DNA of 64,000 bases from Propionibacteriales bacterium (GTDB lineage Bacteria; Actinomycetota; Actinomycetes; Propionibacteriales; Nocardioidaceae). The DNA lies in assembly GCA_026392455.1 (NCBI GenBank), contig JAPLCB010000009.1, positions 434,001-498,000 of the forward strand, written 5' to 3'. The notes below the pieces were generated by a model. That model ran no database searches. It had not been told where the DNA came from and was given only the letters and a program-made list of their open reading frames with translations. Position numbers and translations under genes: made by a program. This document shows, in pieces, positions 43,625 to 52,663 of this stretch (positions are counted from its first letter, which is position 1; every line of letters starts with the position of its first letter).

Positions 43625-46105
43625 TCACGGCACGAAACGAATCCGGACCTCGTCGGAAGCTGGACGCGACCGGCACACCAACACCTGGCCAGCGGCGCGC
43701 TGATCTGCAGTGATCGCGAGCAACGGGTCGTCGCCCATCGAGACGGTGCCGGACTCGACTGTCCCCAGGCAGGCGCCGCAGGCCCCACCCAGGCAGGAGT
43801 AAGGCAGGTCCGGACGCATCCCGATCGCCTCGTCGAGGATGAGAGCGTTGCGATCCATCTCGAACTCCAGGGAGGGTCCCGCGCCATCCAGGCTGACGTA
43901 AGACCGCAGGCCGGCGGTGTCCATCGATCTTGGCTTGGCCGCTCGCGTTTCGAAGAGTTCCGTCAACACAACGGGTGGCGTCGCCCCCTGGCCAAGCAAC
44001 CCCTGCCGAGCCTCCACCAACAGCGGCCGCGGCCCGCAGAGCAGCCACAGGTCGGCCTCCTCCCCGAGGAGCTCGACCGTTGTCATCCGACCGCGTCGAT
44101 AGCTTTGGCCCGGACGGTTCGGCAAGGGACTCCCCCGGCGGGTCCGAGACAGATGGTGGATCACCCGCAGCCGGTCCGGGTGACGTGCCACCAGGGTTGT
44201 CACCTCCTCAGCCAACATCACGTGCGCAAGGTCCCGACTTCCGTAGTGCAGAACGGCGCGTACGCCCAGGTCCGCGGCCAACGCCGTTCCGAGCATCGCG
44301 AGTACCGGCACAATGCCGCTGCCCGCGGCCACCGCTGCCAGGCGGGTCCCTTCGGTAAGCGCTGGGAGACAGAATGTCCCTGCGGGCTCAGAGACGTACA
44401 GGTGGTCGCCTGCGGACAACGTGGTGGTGGCGAGGGTTGAGAAGGCCCCGTAGTCCGCGGCACGCACGGCGATCCGAACCCGACCCGAGGATCCCGGATC
44501 ACAGAGCGAATAGCTCCGCCGAACGCCTTCACTTCCCACTGAGCCGTGGATCACCAGGTGTTGTCCGGCCACGTACTCGAATCTCGCGGCAAGCCCGGGC
44601 GGAAGCTCGAACTCGATCAGCACGCTGTCCGGAGTGTCGGCGCGCACCGCAGACACGCGCAAGCGATGGACACCGGCAGCCCGAATCCGAGGAACCGCAT
44701 CAAACCCGGACACCGCGGAGTCTTGTCGAGTCCCGGGGACGAGATCTCGCAACCCGGCCGCCAGCAGCGGGCCTGCTGCCGCGAGACCACCGACAACGAC
44801 CCGCGGACGGACCGCCGCGTGAAGGGGATCCAGCAGCCCTGCCGTCCGGGCAAGTTGCCGTGCGACCACAGGATTGCATTGACCCAAGGCCAGCGCCGCG
44901 CGAGTCAAGGAGCCAAGGAGAACCCGTTCGGCCGGGCCGCTCTCGACATGCGGCATCGACAGTTCGAGGACCTTGGTCAGCAGCCACGCGTCATTGATCG
45001 CGCCGCCAACTCCACGGTAGAAGCGGCTGCCGAGTTCACCGTCTCCGGCAGCGAGCGCGTCGGCCAGCACGGAGGCTTGAACCGCTGACATGGTCATGCC
45101 TTGCCCGAACGCGGGACTGAAGCTGCACACTGCGTCCCCCATCACGAGCAGTCCCACGGGAGAGCGACGCAGATGTTCGAACCGTCGACGTTCGTTAGCA
45201 AGGTAGCGGTAGCAGGTGACATCGCTGAGAGGCTCGGCAGCCCACAACGCCTCCCAGACGTCCGGGGGCGCCACCGACGCCGCGAACTGCCAGAAGCCCT
45301 CATCGTCATCCGGCGGATGATCCGCACCGTAGCCGGCCAGGGTGAGGATGTGCCGGTCGCCCTCGACCGCGAAGAGCGCCAGTCCTCGGGCTGGGTCTGC
45401 GTTCGCGACCATCACCTGCTTGTCACGGCACAGCGAGCTGGGCGCGAGGCGAACGTACCTGCTGGCGTATTTCATGTCGATCGCCACACCCTCAGCGCTC
45501 GGCAGCTCGTAGCCGAGGCTGTCCCACCAGTCCAGGATCGGGCCGTGACGGCCGAGACAGCTGACCACCAGGTCTGCGAAGACGGTGTGCTCGCTCCCTC
45601 CGAGTGCGCGGACCCGAGCTCCGTTGACCGCACCCGCGGGACCGAGAGCGCTCAGGCCGAGCGCCTCGTGCAGGTCCAGGAAAGTCACGTTGGGCAGGGC
45701 ACGAACTCGCTGCCGGACGACCCATTCCAATGCCGGCCGGCTCGCCTGGAGCATCGCGTAGCCAGCATCGACCTGCTGCAAGGCGTGCCCGTAGAAGACC
45801 ATCCGAGCCTCCGTCATTGCCTGACATTCCAGACCGCCGGCGGCGATGACCTCCGCACCAAGACCCGGGAAGAGGCCTTCGAGAATCTCCCGGCCTCGCG
45901 GCAGCAGCGCGTGCACGTGGCGTCCCTGCGGAACGCCAGGCCGGTCCCCAGAAGTCGCTAGGTCGTCACGCTCGACCACGGTCACCCGCGCGAAGTGATC
46001 GCTGAGGACTCGGGCAGCCAGCAGGCCAGCCACGCTCCCTCCCAGCACGAGTGCATGATCGCGCGAACCGACATGCCGCTTCCCGCCCGAACGGGATCGA
46101 CTCAC
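43625..46105 (-). CDS. Fused FAD monooxygenase, FNR-type reductase and [2Fe-2S] ferredoxin
   Basis: An 826-residue fusion. Residues 15-430 are an FAD-dependent hydroxylase-like domain ([15 protein letters not shown], and late [15 protein letters not shown]). From about 500 comes a ferredoxin-reductase module with the flavin motif RRSYSLCD (529) and the nucleotide motif [11 protein letters not shown] (about 596). The C-terminus is a plant-type ferredoxin, C771, C776, C779 and C811. This looks like a self-sufficient monooxygenase, although class A flavin hydroxylases normally need no ferredoxin, so the first domain may act differently. Start GTG at 46105 overlaps the bsaP stop (GTGA), tying it to the biotin genes; the longer frame to 46228 is rejected. 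Confidence 0.85.
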   Translation of the reverse strand: MSRSRSGGKRHVGSRDHALVLGGSVAGLLAARVLSDHFARVTVVERDDLATSGDRPGVPQGRHVHALLPRGREILEGLFPGLGAEVIAAGGLECQAMTEARMVFYGHALQQVDAGYAMLQASRPALEWVVRQRVRALPNVTFLDLHEALGLSALGPAGAVNGARVRALGGSEHTVFADLVVSCLGRHGPILDWWDSLGYELPSAEGVAIDMKYASRYVRLAPSSLCRDKQVMVANADPARGLALFAVEGDRHILTLAGYGADHPPDDDEGFWQFAASVAPPDVWEALWAAEPLSDVTCYRYLANERRRFEHLRRSPVGLLVMGDAVCSFSPAFGQGMTMSAVQASVLADALAAGDGELGSRFYRGVGGAINDAWLLTKVLELSMPHVESGPAERVLLGSLTRAALALGQCNPVVARQLARTAGLLDPLHAAVRPRVVVGGLAAAGPLLAAGLRDLVPGTRQDSAVSGFDAVPRIRAAGVHRLRVSAVRADTPDSVLIEFELPPGLAARFEYVAGQHLVIHGSVGSEGVRRSYSLCDPGSSGRVRIAVRAADYGAFSTLATTTLSAGDHLYVSEPAGTFCLPALTEGTRLAAVAAGSGIVPVLAMLGTALAADLGVRAVLHYGSRDLAHVMLAEEVTTLVARHPDRLRVIHHLSRTRRGSPLPNRPGQSYRRGRMTTVELLGEEADLWLLCGPRPLLVEARQGLLGQGATPPVVLTELFETRAAKPRSMDTAGLRSYVSLDGAGPSLEFEMDRNALILDEAIGMRPDLPYSCLGGACGACLGTVESGTVSMGDDPLLAITADQRAAGQVLVCRSRPASDEVRIRFVP

Positions 46106-46284
46106 CGCCCGAGGGTCCCGTGCACGCTGCACCGCGCCGTCCATCCAGAGGGTGTCACCTGGACAACCATCCGGCGGTGACACTCCGGGCAGAACCGTGG
46201 CGGCTCCCAGGCCCGCGCCTGGAGGCAAGACGCGTGTGTGGTGGCGCCGACCGGCTCGCCGCAGCGGTCGCAGTACATCGTCAC
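46102..46284 (-). CDS. bsaP: Biotin synthase auxiliary protein BsaP
   Basis: Small Cys-rich protein of 60 residues: [23 protein letters not shown] and [13 protein letters not shown]. This matches the actinobacterial protein found directly behind bioB and known to help BioB rebuild its auxiliary iron-sulfur cluster. Start GTG at 46284 overlaps the bioB stop as GTGA (an ATG two codons later is possible), and its own stop overlaps the fused monooxygenase start. The gene is small but its position and motif are typical. Confidence 0.85.
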   Translation of the reverse strand: MTMYCDRCGEPVGATTHASCLQARAWEPPRFCPECHRRMVVQVTPSGWTARCSVHGTLGR

Positions 46285-47270
46285 AGGGTCTTGGCCAGAG
46301 CCTTGATGGGCATCTTGAGATCGGCCAGCATCGCCAGGTCTTCGTTTGCCGGGCGCCCCAGGGTCGTCAGGTAATTGCCCACGATCACGGCATTGATGCC
46401 ACCTCGAACGCCACGTTCGGCGAGGTCTCCGAGGGTGATCTCGCGTCCGCCTGCGAAACGCAGGATCGTTCGGGGCATCACTAGCCGGAACATGGCAACG
46501 GTACGAAGTGCGTCCAGCGCCGACATCGGCTCCTGGTCACCGAACGGCGTTCCCGGACGGGGGTTCAGGAAGTTGAGAGGAACCTCGTCCGGATCCAACA
46601 ACGCGAGCTGCGTCGCGAACTCAGCACGTTGCTGCTGCGTCTCGCCCATCCCCACGATGCCCCCGGAGCACAGTTCCATGCCTGCCTCACGGACCATCTC
46701 GCACGTCTCCCAACGCTCCTCGAACGAGTGAGTGGTCACGACCTTCGGGAAGTAGGACTCCGCCGTCTCCAGGTTGTGGTTGTAGCGATGGACGCCGATC
46801 TCGACCAACTCATCGACCTGCTCCTGGGTGAGCATCCCTAGCGAGCAGGCGACGTTGATGTCCACGGCCTCCTGGATCGCCGCAACACCCTCGCGAATCT
46901 GACGCATCAGTCGCTCGTCGGGTCCACGCACCGCTGCGACGATGCAGAACTCGCTCGCCCCGGTCGCGGCGGTCTCCTCCGCTGCTTTGACCAATGACGG
47001 GATGTCCAGCCAGACGCCGCGGACCGGCGAATCGAAGAGCCCGGACTGCGAACAGAAGTGGCAATCCTCGGGACAGCCGCCAGTCTTGAGGGACACGATC
47101 CCCTCGACCTCGACCTCGTCCCCGCACCACTTGAGTCGAACCTCATGGGCCAGGTCCAGCAGTGCATCGACCTGCTCATCTGGCAATTCCAGGCACTCCA
47201 ACGCCTGTTCCTGGGTCAGACCGACACCGCGTTCCAGTACCTGCTCCCGAGCGGTTTCCAAAATATGCAT
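46281..47270 (-). CDS. bioB: Biotin synthase
   Basis: Radical-SAM enzyme of 329 residues that inserts sulfur into dethiobiotin. The SAM cluster motif is [14 protein letters not shown] with C66, C70 and C73. Other BioB marks are [28 protein letters not shown] and RFAGGRE. ATG at 47270 ([10 protein letters not shown]) is 7 nt after the bioF stop; the earlier start at 47369 overlaps bioF. It belongs to a bioF-bioB-bsaP operon; bioA and bioD are not in the window. Confidence 0.96.
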   Translation of the reverse strand: MHILETAREQVLERGVGLTQEQALECLELPDEQVDALLDLAHEVRLKWCGDEVEVEGIVSLKTGGCPEDCHFCSQSGLFDSPVRGVWLDIPSLVKAAEETAATGASEFCIVAAVRGPDERLMRQIREGVAAIQEAVDINVACSLGMLTQEQVDELVEIGVHRYNHNLETAESYFPKVVTTHSFEERWETCEMVREAGMELCSGGIVGMGETQQQRAEFATQLALLDPDEVPLNFLNPRPGTPFGDQEPMSALDALRTVAMFRLVMPRTILRFAGGREITLGDLAERGVRGGINAVIVGNYLTTLGRPANEDLAMLADLKMPIKALAKTL

Positions 47271-47277
47271 GATTCTC

Positions 47278-48465
47278 CTAGCTGTTGCCCGCGGTTGTGA
47301 GCCGCGACAAATCGGTCTCGCCGCCATCGCCGACGAGTACGTCATCCAGGACGGTGCGCACGTGCGCAAGGTCCGTTTCCGTCAAGGTCGCGCGCGCGGT
47401 AAGACGGAGGCATGCGCGACCCTTGGGTACAGCCGGAGGGCGGAAACACCCGACCCGCACACCAGCACGGAGGCAGACTGAGGCAGCTGCAACCGCCAGT
47501 CGAGGGTCACCCAGGTAGGCCGGGATAATCGCAGCGGCGGGATGCACGGTTTCCACCCCGCGCGCACGGACCATGTCCGCGAGCCGTGACGCCACCCGAC
47601 GGACAGCCATGACCCGCCCAGGCTCGGCTTCGAGGATGCGCAGCGCCGCCAGCGCTGCGCCGGTTGATGCCGGGGCGAGTGCGGTGTCGAAGATGAACGG
47701 ACGCGAAGAGTTGACGAGCAGATCGATCACCTCCGGCGCGGCAAGGACTGCGCCGCCCTGCGCACCCAGAGCTTTGGAGAGCGTCACCGTGCGTACGACG
47801 TCCGGTTCGGAGGCCAAACCTGCCGCTTCCACCGCGCCGCGACCCTCGGGGCCGATCACTCCGAGCGCGTGCGCTTCGTCGACGACCAGCAGCGCACCAT
47901 GTGTCCTGGTGACCGCATGAAGGGCTGCGAGAGGCGCCCGGTCACCGGCGACCGAGAACACCGCATCGGTCACCACCATCGCGTGCGGGGTGTCGACCGC
48001 TGCCAGTGCCGCGCCGACAGCATCAACGTCAACGTGAGGTACGACCCTGATAACGGAGCCGGACAATCGGCATCCGTCAATGACCGACGCGTGGTTGTCG
48101 GCGTCGGAAACGATGGTCACGTCAGGTCCGCCGAGCGCGGTGAGGACGCCCAGATTCGCAAGGTAGCCCGAGGAGAAGACCAGTGCCGCCGGGGCCTTGA
48201 GGAAGTCGGCGAGCTCGCGCTCAAGCTCGTCGTGCAGAGCGGTGGTGCCGGTGACGAGGCGTGAACCCGTGGCCCCGGCGCCCCAGATATGCGTCGCTTC
48301 GACCGCCGCTTCGATGACGCGATCGTCCGATCCAAGTCCGAGGTAGTCGTTGCCGGCCAGGTCGAGCAGCGCCGCGGAAGCCGCTCTCGCGTTCAGCGTG
48401 CGACGCAGGCCGGCCGCGTCGAGAGCACCGTTGGCGGCTCTGAACCGCTGCAAGGAAGTTGTCAT
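47278..48465 (-). CDS. bioF: 8-amino-7-oxononanoate synthase
   Basis: PLP-dependent alpha-oxoamine synthase of 395 residues that joins pimeloyl-CoA/ACP and L-alanine. Motifs: [46 protein letters not shown] and [11 protein letters not shown] with the PLP lysine. ATG at 48465 has AAGGCGG upstream; the longer frame to 48528 is not needed. First gene of the biotin operon. Its upstream region holds an inverted repeat and one 28-bp element. Confidence 0.95.
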   Translation of the reverse strand: MTTSLQRFRAANGALDAAGLRRTLNARAASAALLDLAGNDYLGLGSDDRVIEAAVEATHIWGAGATGSRLVTGTTALHDELERELADFLKAPAALVFSSGYLANLGVLTALGGPDVTIVSDADNHASVIDGCRLSGSVIRVVPHVDVDAVGAALAAVDTPHAMVVTDAVFSVAGDRAPLAALHAVTRTHGALLVVDEAHALGVIGPEGRGAVEAAGLASEPDVVRTVTLSKALGAQGGAVLAAPEVIDLLVNSSRPFIFDTALAPASTGAALAALRILEAEPGRVMAVRRVASRLADMVRARGVETVHPAAAIIPAYLGDPRLAVAAASVCLRAGVRVGCFRPPAVPKGRACLRLTARATLTETDLAHVRTVLDDVLVGDGGETDLSRLTTAGNS

Positions 48466-48541
48466 GAGTCCGCCTTGCACGGGGCGCGGAGAAGCGCGAG
48501 GACAGGCATCTCGTGTCACCTCCGGCATCCTGACTACGACT

Positions 48542-48586
48542 GACTCTCACTAAGAGTCCATGTAAGAGACGATAGTTGTCAAGATG
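48542..48586. promoter_or_regulatory. Inverted repeat and 28-bp element between bioF and TetR
   Basis: GACTCT-CACTA-AGAGTC (48542-48558) is a perfect 6-bp inverted repeat. Directly after it, 48559-48586 holds the best-formed copy of the 28-bp element (CATGTAAGAGACGAT then AGTTGTCAAGATG) seen at 24573-24694 and 50882-50943. It lies 43 nt upstream of the TetR ATG at 48629 and 94 nt upstream of bioF on the other strand. Autoregulation by the TetR is the simplest reading; control of bioF is possible. Confidence 0.6.
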
Positions 48587-48628
48587 GCGGTTGCGCCCGC
48601 CTCGTAGAGAGCGTGAGACACTCGTACC

Positions 48629-49261
48629 ATGGGTGAGAAGCGGAACTTCATGGGCGAGACCCCAGACGAGCGCAAGGGGCGACGTCGGCGCGAACTCATT
48701 GATGCCGCACTCAGCCTGGTCCATGAAGGTGGCTTGCCCGCGCTCGGCGTCCGCAGCGTCACCAGCAAGGCGAATCTCTCCAGCAGATACTTCTACGAGA
48801 ACTTCGATGACATCGATGACCTGCTCATCGCCGCGAGCGAAGCAGTCGCGCTTGACCTGTTGGCAGTTGGTTTCGAGACCTTGCACGCGCCCGGTCTCGA
48901 GCCGGAGACCGCCTCGGAATTCGAGATCCTCGATCTCTTTCGAGCGGGGATCGATGCGGCTCTCGGCGTACTCCTCGACGATCCCCGCAAGATCGCACTC
49001 ATGGTCGCGGCTTCGGCCGGCGGGCAGCGCGTTCGTCAGCATCTGACACGGCTATTGGAAACCAACATCCTTGGGGATGCTGACGCAGCAAGCGTCGGCT
49101 TCGATGAAGCCCGCACTCTCTACGCCGCCGGAGGGCTGGTGAACTTGGTGATGGCCTTTGTCTCCGGAGATATCGCTATGAGTCGTGGCGAGGTTGTCGA
49201 GAGCCTCGCCCGATTGACGTTGGCGATCGTTGTCGATGGCATGGCTGCACAGAGCACCTGA
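48629..49261 (+). CDS. TetR family regulator, NTF2/P450-associated, copy 1
   Basis: TetR protein of 210 residues. N-terminus MGEKRNFMGETPDERKGRRR leads into a HTH with VRSVTSKANLSSRYFYENF. Close paralogue of 49348 (shared RNF-G-TP-ERK and LSSRYFYENF) and related to 34571. A 28-bp element 43 nt upstream makes it the best candidate to bind that motif. A strong hairpin follows the stop. Confidence 0.88.
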   Translation: MGEKRNFMGETPDERKGRRRRELIDAALSLVHEGGLPALGVRSVTSKANLSSRYFYENFDDIDDLLIAASEAVALDLLAVGFETLHAPGLEPETASEFEILDLFRAGIDAALGVLLDDPRKIALMVAASAGGQRVRQHLTRLLETNILGDADAASVGFDEARTLYAAGGLVNLVMAFVSGDIAMSRGEVVESLARLTLAIVVDGMAAQST

Positions 49262-49274
49262 TCAGTTCGAGTCG

Positions 49275-49305
49275 CTGGGCTGACGGTGGACTTACGTCAG
49301 CCCAG
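49275..49305. terminator. Bidirectional terminator between two TetR genes
   Basis: CTGGGCTGACG (49275-49285) pairs perfectly over 11 bp with CGTCAGCCCAG (49295-49305) around a 9-nt loop. It lies 14 nt after the stop of the plus-strand TetR and 43 nt beyond the convergent TetR stop at 49348. Both genes could use it. Confidence 0.75.
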
Positions 49306-49347
49306 GCCGCAAGAACGTCGCAGCACCATCGGGCTCGGCCTTTGAGC

Positions 49348-49992
49348 TCAGCTGCCAGGTGAGGAGAGACTGGCCCTAAGGACCCCCAGCGTGAATCGGG
49401 CAAGGCGATCGACGAGGTGCTCGGGGGTGATGTCGTGCTGGCCCGAGACAAATGCCATGGTCAGATTCACCAGACCTCCCGCGGCGTAGAGGGTGCTGGA
49501 CTCGTCGAAGCCGAGCTCGGGGGCGCCAGCTTGGTCGAGAATGGCGGCTGCCACCAGGAAGGTGAGGTTCTGATGGATCTCCTGGCGAACGAGCGGTCCT
49601 CCCGCCCGGGCCGCGACCATCAGCGCGACCTTTCTCGGATCGGCGAGAAGTACTTCGAGCGCAGCTGCCAGCCCGCCCCGGAATCGAGCAAGAAGCTCGT
49701 CATCAGCCGTCCCGGCGGGTGGCACATCATCCGAGACCAGGGCCTGAACCCCCGCCGCCAGGAGCTCTTGCGCAACCGACCGGGTCGCCTCGATCAGCAA
49801 GTTGTCGATGCTCGTGAAGTTCTCGTAAAAGTAGCGGCTCGACAGATTCGCCTCGGCGAGAACGCTACGAACGCCCAGGGCAGTGAGACCGCCGTCGTGG
49901 ATGACGGTGAGAGTCGAGTCGATGAGCTTGAGTCGACGCCGCTGCTTCCGCTCTTCGGGAGTCTGACCCCGGAAATTACGCTGTTCCTTCAT
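49348..49992 (-). CDS. TetR family regulator, NTF2/P450-associated, copy 2
   Basis: TetR protein of 214 residues beginning MKEQRNFRGQTPEERKQRRR, with HTH LGVRSVLAEANLSSRYFYENF. ATG at 49992 is preceded by GGAGGGG, which decides against the long frame to 50256. It follows the NTF2-like gene at 50064 by 71 nt on the same strand, so both are likely transcribed from the promoter at 50847-50955 that carries two 28-bp elements. It may therefore be autoregulated through them. Confidence 0.88.
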   Translation of the reverse strand: MKEQRNFRGQTPEERKQRRRLKLIDSTLTVIHDGGLTALGVRSVLAEANLSSRYFYENFTSIDNLLIEATRSVAQELLAAGVQALVSDDVPPAGTADDELLARFRGGLAAALEVLLADPRKVALMVAARAGGPLVRQEIHQNLTFLVAAAILDQAGAPELGFDESSTLYAAGGLVNLTMAFVSGQHDITPEHLVDRLARFTLGVLRASLSSPGS

Positions 49993-50063
49993 GGCCCCTC
50001 CGTTGTCGCGGCGGACGCCCGCATCCAGCGGGCGCCCACCGCCCGTACCCCTCAGTCCGAGAT

Positions 50064-50846
50064 TCAGGGGAGAAGTCGCCGAAGGCGTGCCGCCGCGCTC
50101 GGCACCTTGAGACCGTTCATGAGCAGCTTGAACTGAAGGCTCTCGGCCTTCGGGAAGATGCCCGACATCTGCATGACGTCGAAGCCGTCCCACAGGGTCT
50201 CGCCGTGATAGAGCTTGTGATCGGCGTCCCAGTAGTACCGATCCACGGCCGAGCACTGCATGAACGCACCGTTCCCAGGCAGAGCCGGAGCGGTCTTGTC
50301 GAACGGGTAGAGCTTCAGCGGCGCGTCCCAGTGGCCGGTGCCGATGTACCGCACCATCATCTGAGCGGTGCCGTCCGGGTTGATCTGCAGGAACGACTGC
50401 CCCGGCAGCGGGTCGTAGCGGAGGTCCGGGATCGCGTCGAAGAACGCGAAGTTGTAGGCGACGAACTCGTCCAACCCAACCAGCGGCTTGCCGAAACAGA
50501 CGGGGTCCTTGTACGTCATGTCCGCAGTGCAGATCTCAGCGGCGACCTCCATGTCGCGAACCAGCCAGGAGTACCACCACTTCTTGGTCCAATCCAGCAC
50601 CCAGCTGACGTCGTGGCCGAGCTTGGCGTAGAACTCGAGCTGGGTCTCGAACTCGCGGAACCACGTCTTCGCGTTGGCGTTGAGTTCATCCTCGGAATAG
50701 ACGCGCTCAGCCTGCGAACGGTTACCTCGGACGATCTGCGGAGCCCTGCCCTTCAGCATGGTGTGCCGTTCGAGCGCCCTTTCCAGTTTCTCCTCGCTGT
50801 AGTTCGAGGACCGTGCCTCAGTCGCCGTGCTGCTTCGGGATGCCAT
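50064..50846 (-). CDS. NTF2/SnoaL-like protein, paralogue 3
   Basis: Protein of 260 residues, paralogous to 24752 and 33621: TYKDPVCFGKPLVGLDEFVAYN, AIPDLRYDPLPG, YIGTGHWDAPLKLYPF, AVDRYYWD and HGETLWDGFD. More diverged than the first two (for example GTGHWD for GCGHWD). ATG at 50846 with AGGAGACG upstream. It is divergent from a P450 and followed by a TetR gene, repeating the NTF2/P450/TetR grouping. Function unknown. Confidence 0.75.
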   Translation of the reverse strand: MASRSSTATEARSSNYSEEKLERALERHTMLKGRAPQIVRGNRSQAERVYSEDELNANAKTWFREFETQLEFYAKLGHDVSWVLDWTKKWWYSWLVRDMEVAAEICTADMTYKDPVCFGKPLVGLDEFVAYNFAFFDAIPDLRYDPLPGQSFLQINPDGTAQMMVRYIGTGHWDAPLKLYPFDKTAPALPGNGAFMQCSAVDRYYWDADHKLYHGETLWDGFDVMQMSGIFPKAESLQFKLLMNGLKVPSAAARLRRLLP

Positions 50847-50881
50847 GTTTCGTCTCCTGGTCGAGCGGGAGTGACCCGCGT

Positions 50882-50943
50882 CCTGTTGACAACGATCGTG
50901 TCCTGCAACAGTCTTGATGTAGGAGACAGTCATAGTCAAGATC
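50882..50943. promoter_or_regulatory. Two inverted 28-bp elements between NTF2-like gene and P450
   Basis: One copy reads on the minus strand (50882-50909, core ACGATCGTTGTCAAC) and one on the plus strand (50916-50943, GTAGGAGACAG then TCAAGATC). Each matches the copy at 48559-48586 at about 20 of 28 positions. They point in opposite directions, one toward each divergent gene, the same arrangement as at 24632-24694. The plus copy ends 12 nt before the P450 ATG, so bound protein would block initiation. Confidence 0.6.
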
Positions 50944-50955
50944 AAGGAGTACGCG

Positions 50956-52437
50956 ATGAGTTCGCAAGAAGTGGTGGAGCCGCAGACCTGCCCGATGGGC
51001 AAGGGTCCGACTGAAGGCCTCGACGCGGCGATCCCGGCGCCGACACCGAAGAAGGCGACCACCGTGCACCACAACACCTGGACGATGTCCCGCGACGTCC
51101 TGCTCAAGGGATTCGGGCGCGAGGACGGGATGGTTGCACGTCTCGAGGGTCACGACTTTTCCCGCTGGCGGGTCGGCCAGAGACGCTATGTCTCGATTCA
51201 GCATCCGGATGACATCGACCGTGTGCTGATCACTCATCGCGAGAACTACCCGAAAGGTGCGGACTACGAGCCCCTCAAGGGCGTGCTCGGCCTGAGCCTC
51301 TTCACCGACGACGACCCATCCTGGTCGCGGCACCGGAAGATGATCAATCCCAAATTCCAGAAGAAGCATGTCGACGCGCTCCTGCCGCTCATGGTCGGAA
51401 CCGTCAAGGAGTTCCGTGACAAGCTCGACCAACTGCCCGATGGCGGCGAGGTCGAGATGGTCGAGTGGATGACGGATCTGACCCTGGAGGTCGCTGGCCA
51501 TTCGCTTTTCAGCCGAAGTTTCCGGGGATTCTTCGGCGACGACACCGCTGAGCTCATCACCAATGGCCTTCGCAAAGGCACCTGGATCTCGCGGCTGTGG
51601 TTCTTCGTCGATCCCCCCAAGATCGTGTCGTCCACGTTGTGGAAGGTGCTGCACAGCAAGACGATTCCGACGCCTCCCCCGTTCTCGGGATTCCAGGAGG
51701 TCGCGCGGGTAATCGACGCCGCAGCCGACAAGGTCCTCAGCGAACGACTCGAGAACCCATCGGATTCGCCGGACCTGCTCAATCTCCTGCTCGAGGTCGA
51801 GGACGATCAGGGTCGGATGACTGACGAACGCACCCGCGCCGAGGCCATCTCCTTCATGCTCACCGGGTACGAGACCACAGCCAACGCCATGTGCTGGCTG
51901 TGGTACCTCCTGGCACTGAATCCGGACGCACGCCAGAAGATGTTGGACGAAGTCGACGAGGTGCTGCAGGGACGCACCGTCACCCTGGAGGACGTGTCCA
52001 AGCTCGAGTGGACGACTGCCTGCCTGGAGGAATCCATGCGCGTGTTCCCGCCGGTTTGGATGATCACCCGCGAGGCGCTCGAGGACGACCTGATCGGTGG
52101 ACACCTGGTCAAGGCCGGCACGACAGTGAACATCGTGGTCGAACACGTGCACCGGGATCCTCGATTCTGGTCTGACGCCAGTCGCTTCGACCCGTCCCGA
52201 TTCCTGCCCGGAGCGGACAAGGACCGTCCACGCTCGTCCTACATTCCCTTCGGGCACGGCAAGCGGATCTGCATCGGTCGCAACTTCGCACTGCTCGAGG
52301 CCGTCATGATTGCGGCGACCCTCAGTCAGCACCACGTGTTCGACCTGGTGCCCGGTCACCCTGTCGTGCCGGAGACGACCTTCACCCTCCGCCCCAGGGA
52401 CGGGATCCGAATGCTCGCAAGACGCCGGAACCTCTGA
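50956..52437 (+). CDS. Cytochrome P450, third of three
   Basis: Heme monooxygenase of 493 residues. K-helix EESMRVFPP; heme loop IPFGHGKRICIGRNF with the thiolate at C439. The I-helix reads FMLTGYETTANAM, with Tyr where the first P450 has His. Overall it resembles the P450 at 25557 (shared TTACxxEaMR-PPVW, CIGRN). ATG at 50956 with AAGGAG upstream. It is divergent from NTF2-like paralogue 3 and followed by a strong hairpin, so it is transcribed alone. Confidence 0.93.
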   Translation: MSSQEVVEPQTCPMGKGPTEGLDAAIPAPTPKKATTVHHNTWTMSRDVLLKGFGREDGMVARLEGHDFSRWRVGQRRYVSIQHPDDIDRVLITHRENYPKGADYEPLKGVLGLSLFTDDDPSWSRHRKMINPKFQKKHVDALLPLMVGTVKEFRDKLDQLPDGGEVEMVEWMTDLTLEVAGHSLFSRSFRGFFGDDTAELITNGLRKGTWISRLWFFVDPPKIVSSTLWKVLHSKTIPTPPPFSGFQEVARVIDAAADKVLSERLENPSDSPDLLNLLLEVEDDQGRMTDERTRAEAISFMLTGYETTANAMCWLWYLLALNPDARQKMLDEVDEVLQGRTVTLEDVSKLEWTTACLEESMRVFPPVWMITREALEDDLIGGHLVKAGTTVNIVVEHVHRDPRFWSDASRFDPSRFLPGADKDRPRSSYIPFGHGKRICIGRNFALLEAVMIAATLSQHHVFDLVPGHPVVPETTFTLRPRDGIRMLARRRNL

Positions 52438-52449
52438 CGATCCAGAGCT

Positions 52450-52482
52450 GCTGGTGGGCACCCTCACGGGTTGCCCACCAGC
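52450..52482 (+). terminator. Terminator after third P450
   Basis: GCTGGTGGGCA (52450-52460) and TGCCCACCAGC (52472-52482) form a perfect 11-bp stem with an 11-nt loop, 12 nt after the P450 stop. Confidence 0.8.
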
Positions 52483-52584
52483 AAGCATTGACGGTCCTCC
52501 AAAACGTCGACAAACCACGCGCCCCTCAGCGACTCCGCCAGAGAACAACCCGCTCTACGTGGCCAACGTGATGGAGCACCCATT

Positions 52585-52617
52585 CTATTGACACAACGCC
52601 AATACAGGCTCAGTATC
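52585..52617 (+). promoter_or_regulatory. Promoter with third copy of the 21-bp operator
   Basis: The element at 52585-52605 (CTATTGACA, CAAC, GCCAATAC) matches those at 15496 and 21773. Read as a promoter it gives TTGACA (52589-52594), a 17-bp spacer and CAGTAT (52612-52617), with a start about 40 nt before the esterase ATG at 52664. Here the operator contains the -35 instead of lying over the start as at fadD. It probably brings the esterase-ALDH-crotonase operon under the TetR at 15590. Confidence 0.6.
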
Positions 52618-52663
52618 GACCGCGCAGGCTAAGCCGAGCCGCCGAACTGAGCCAGGAGGTCTG

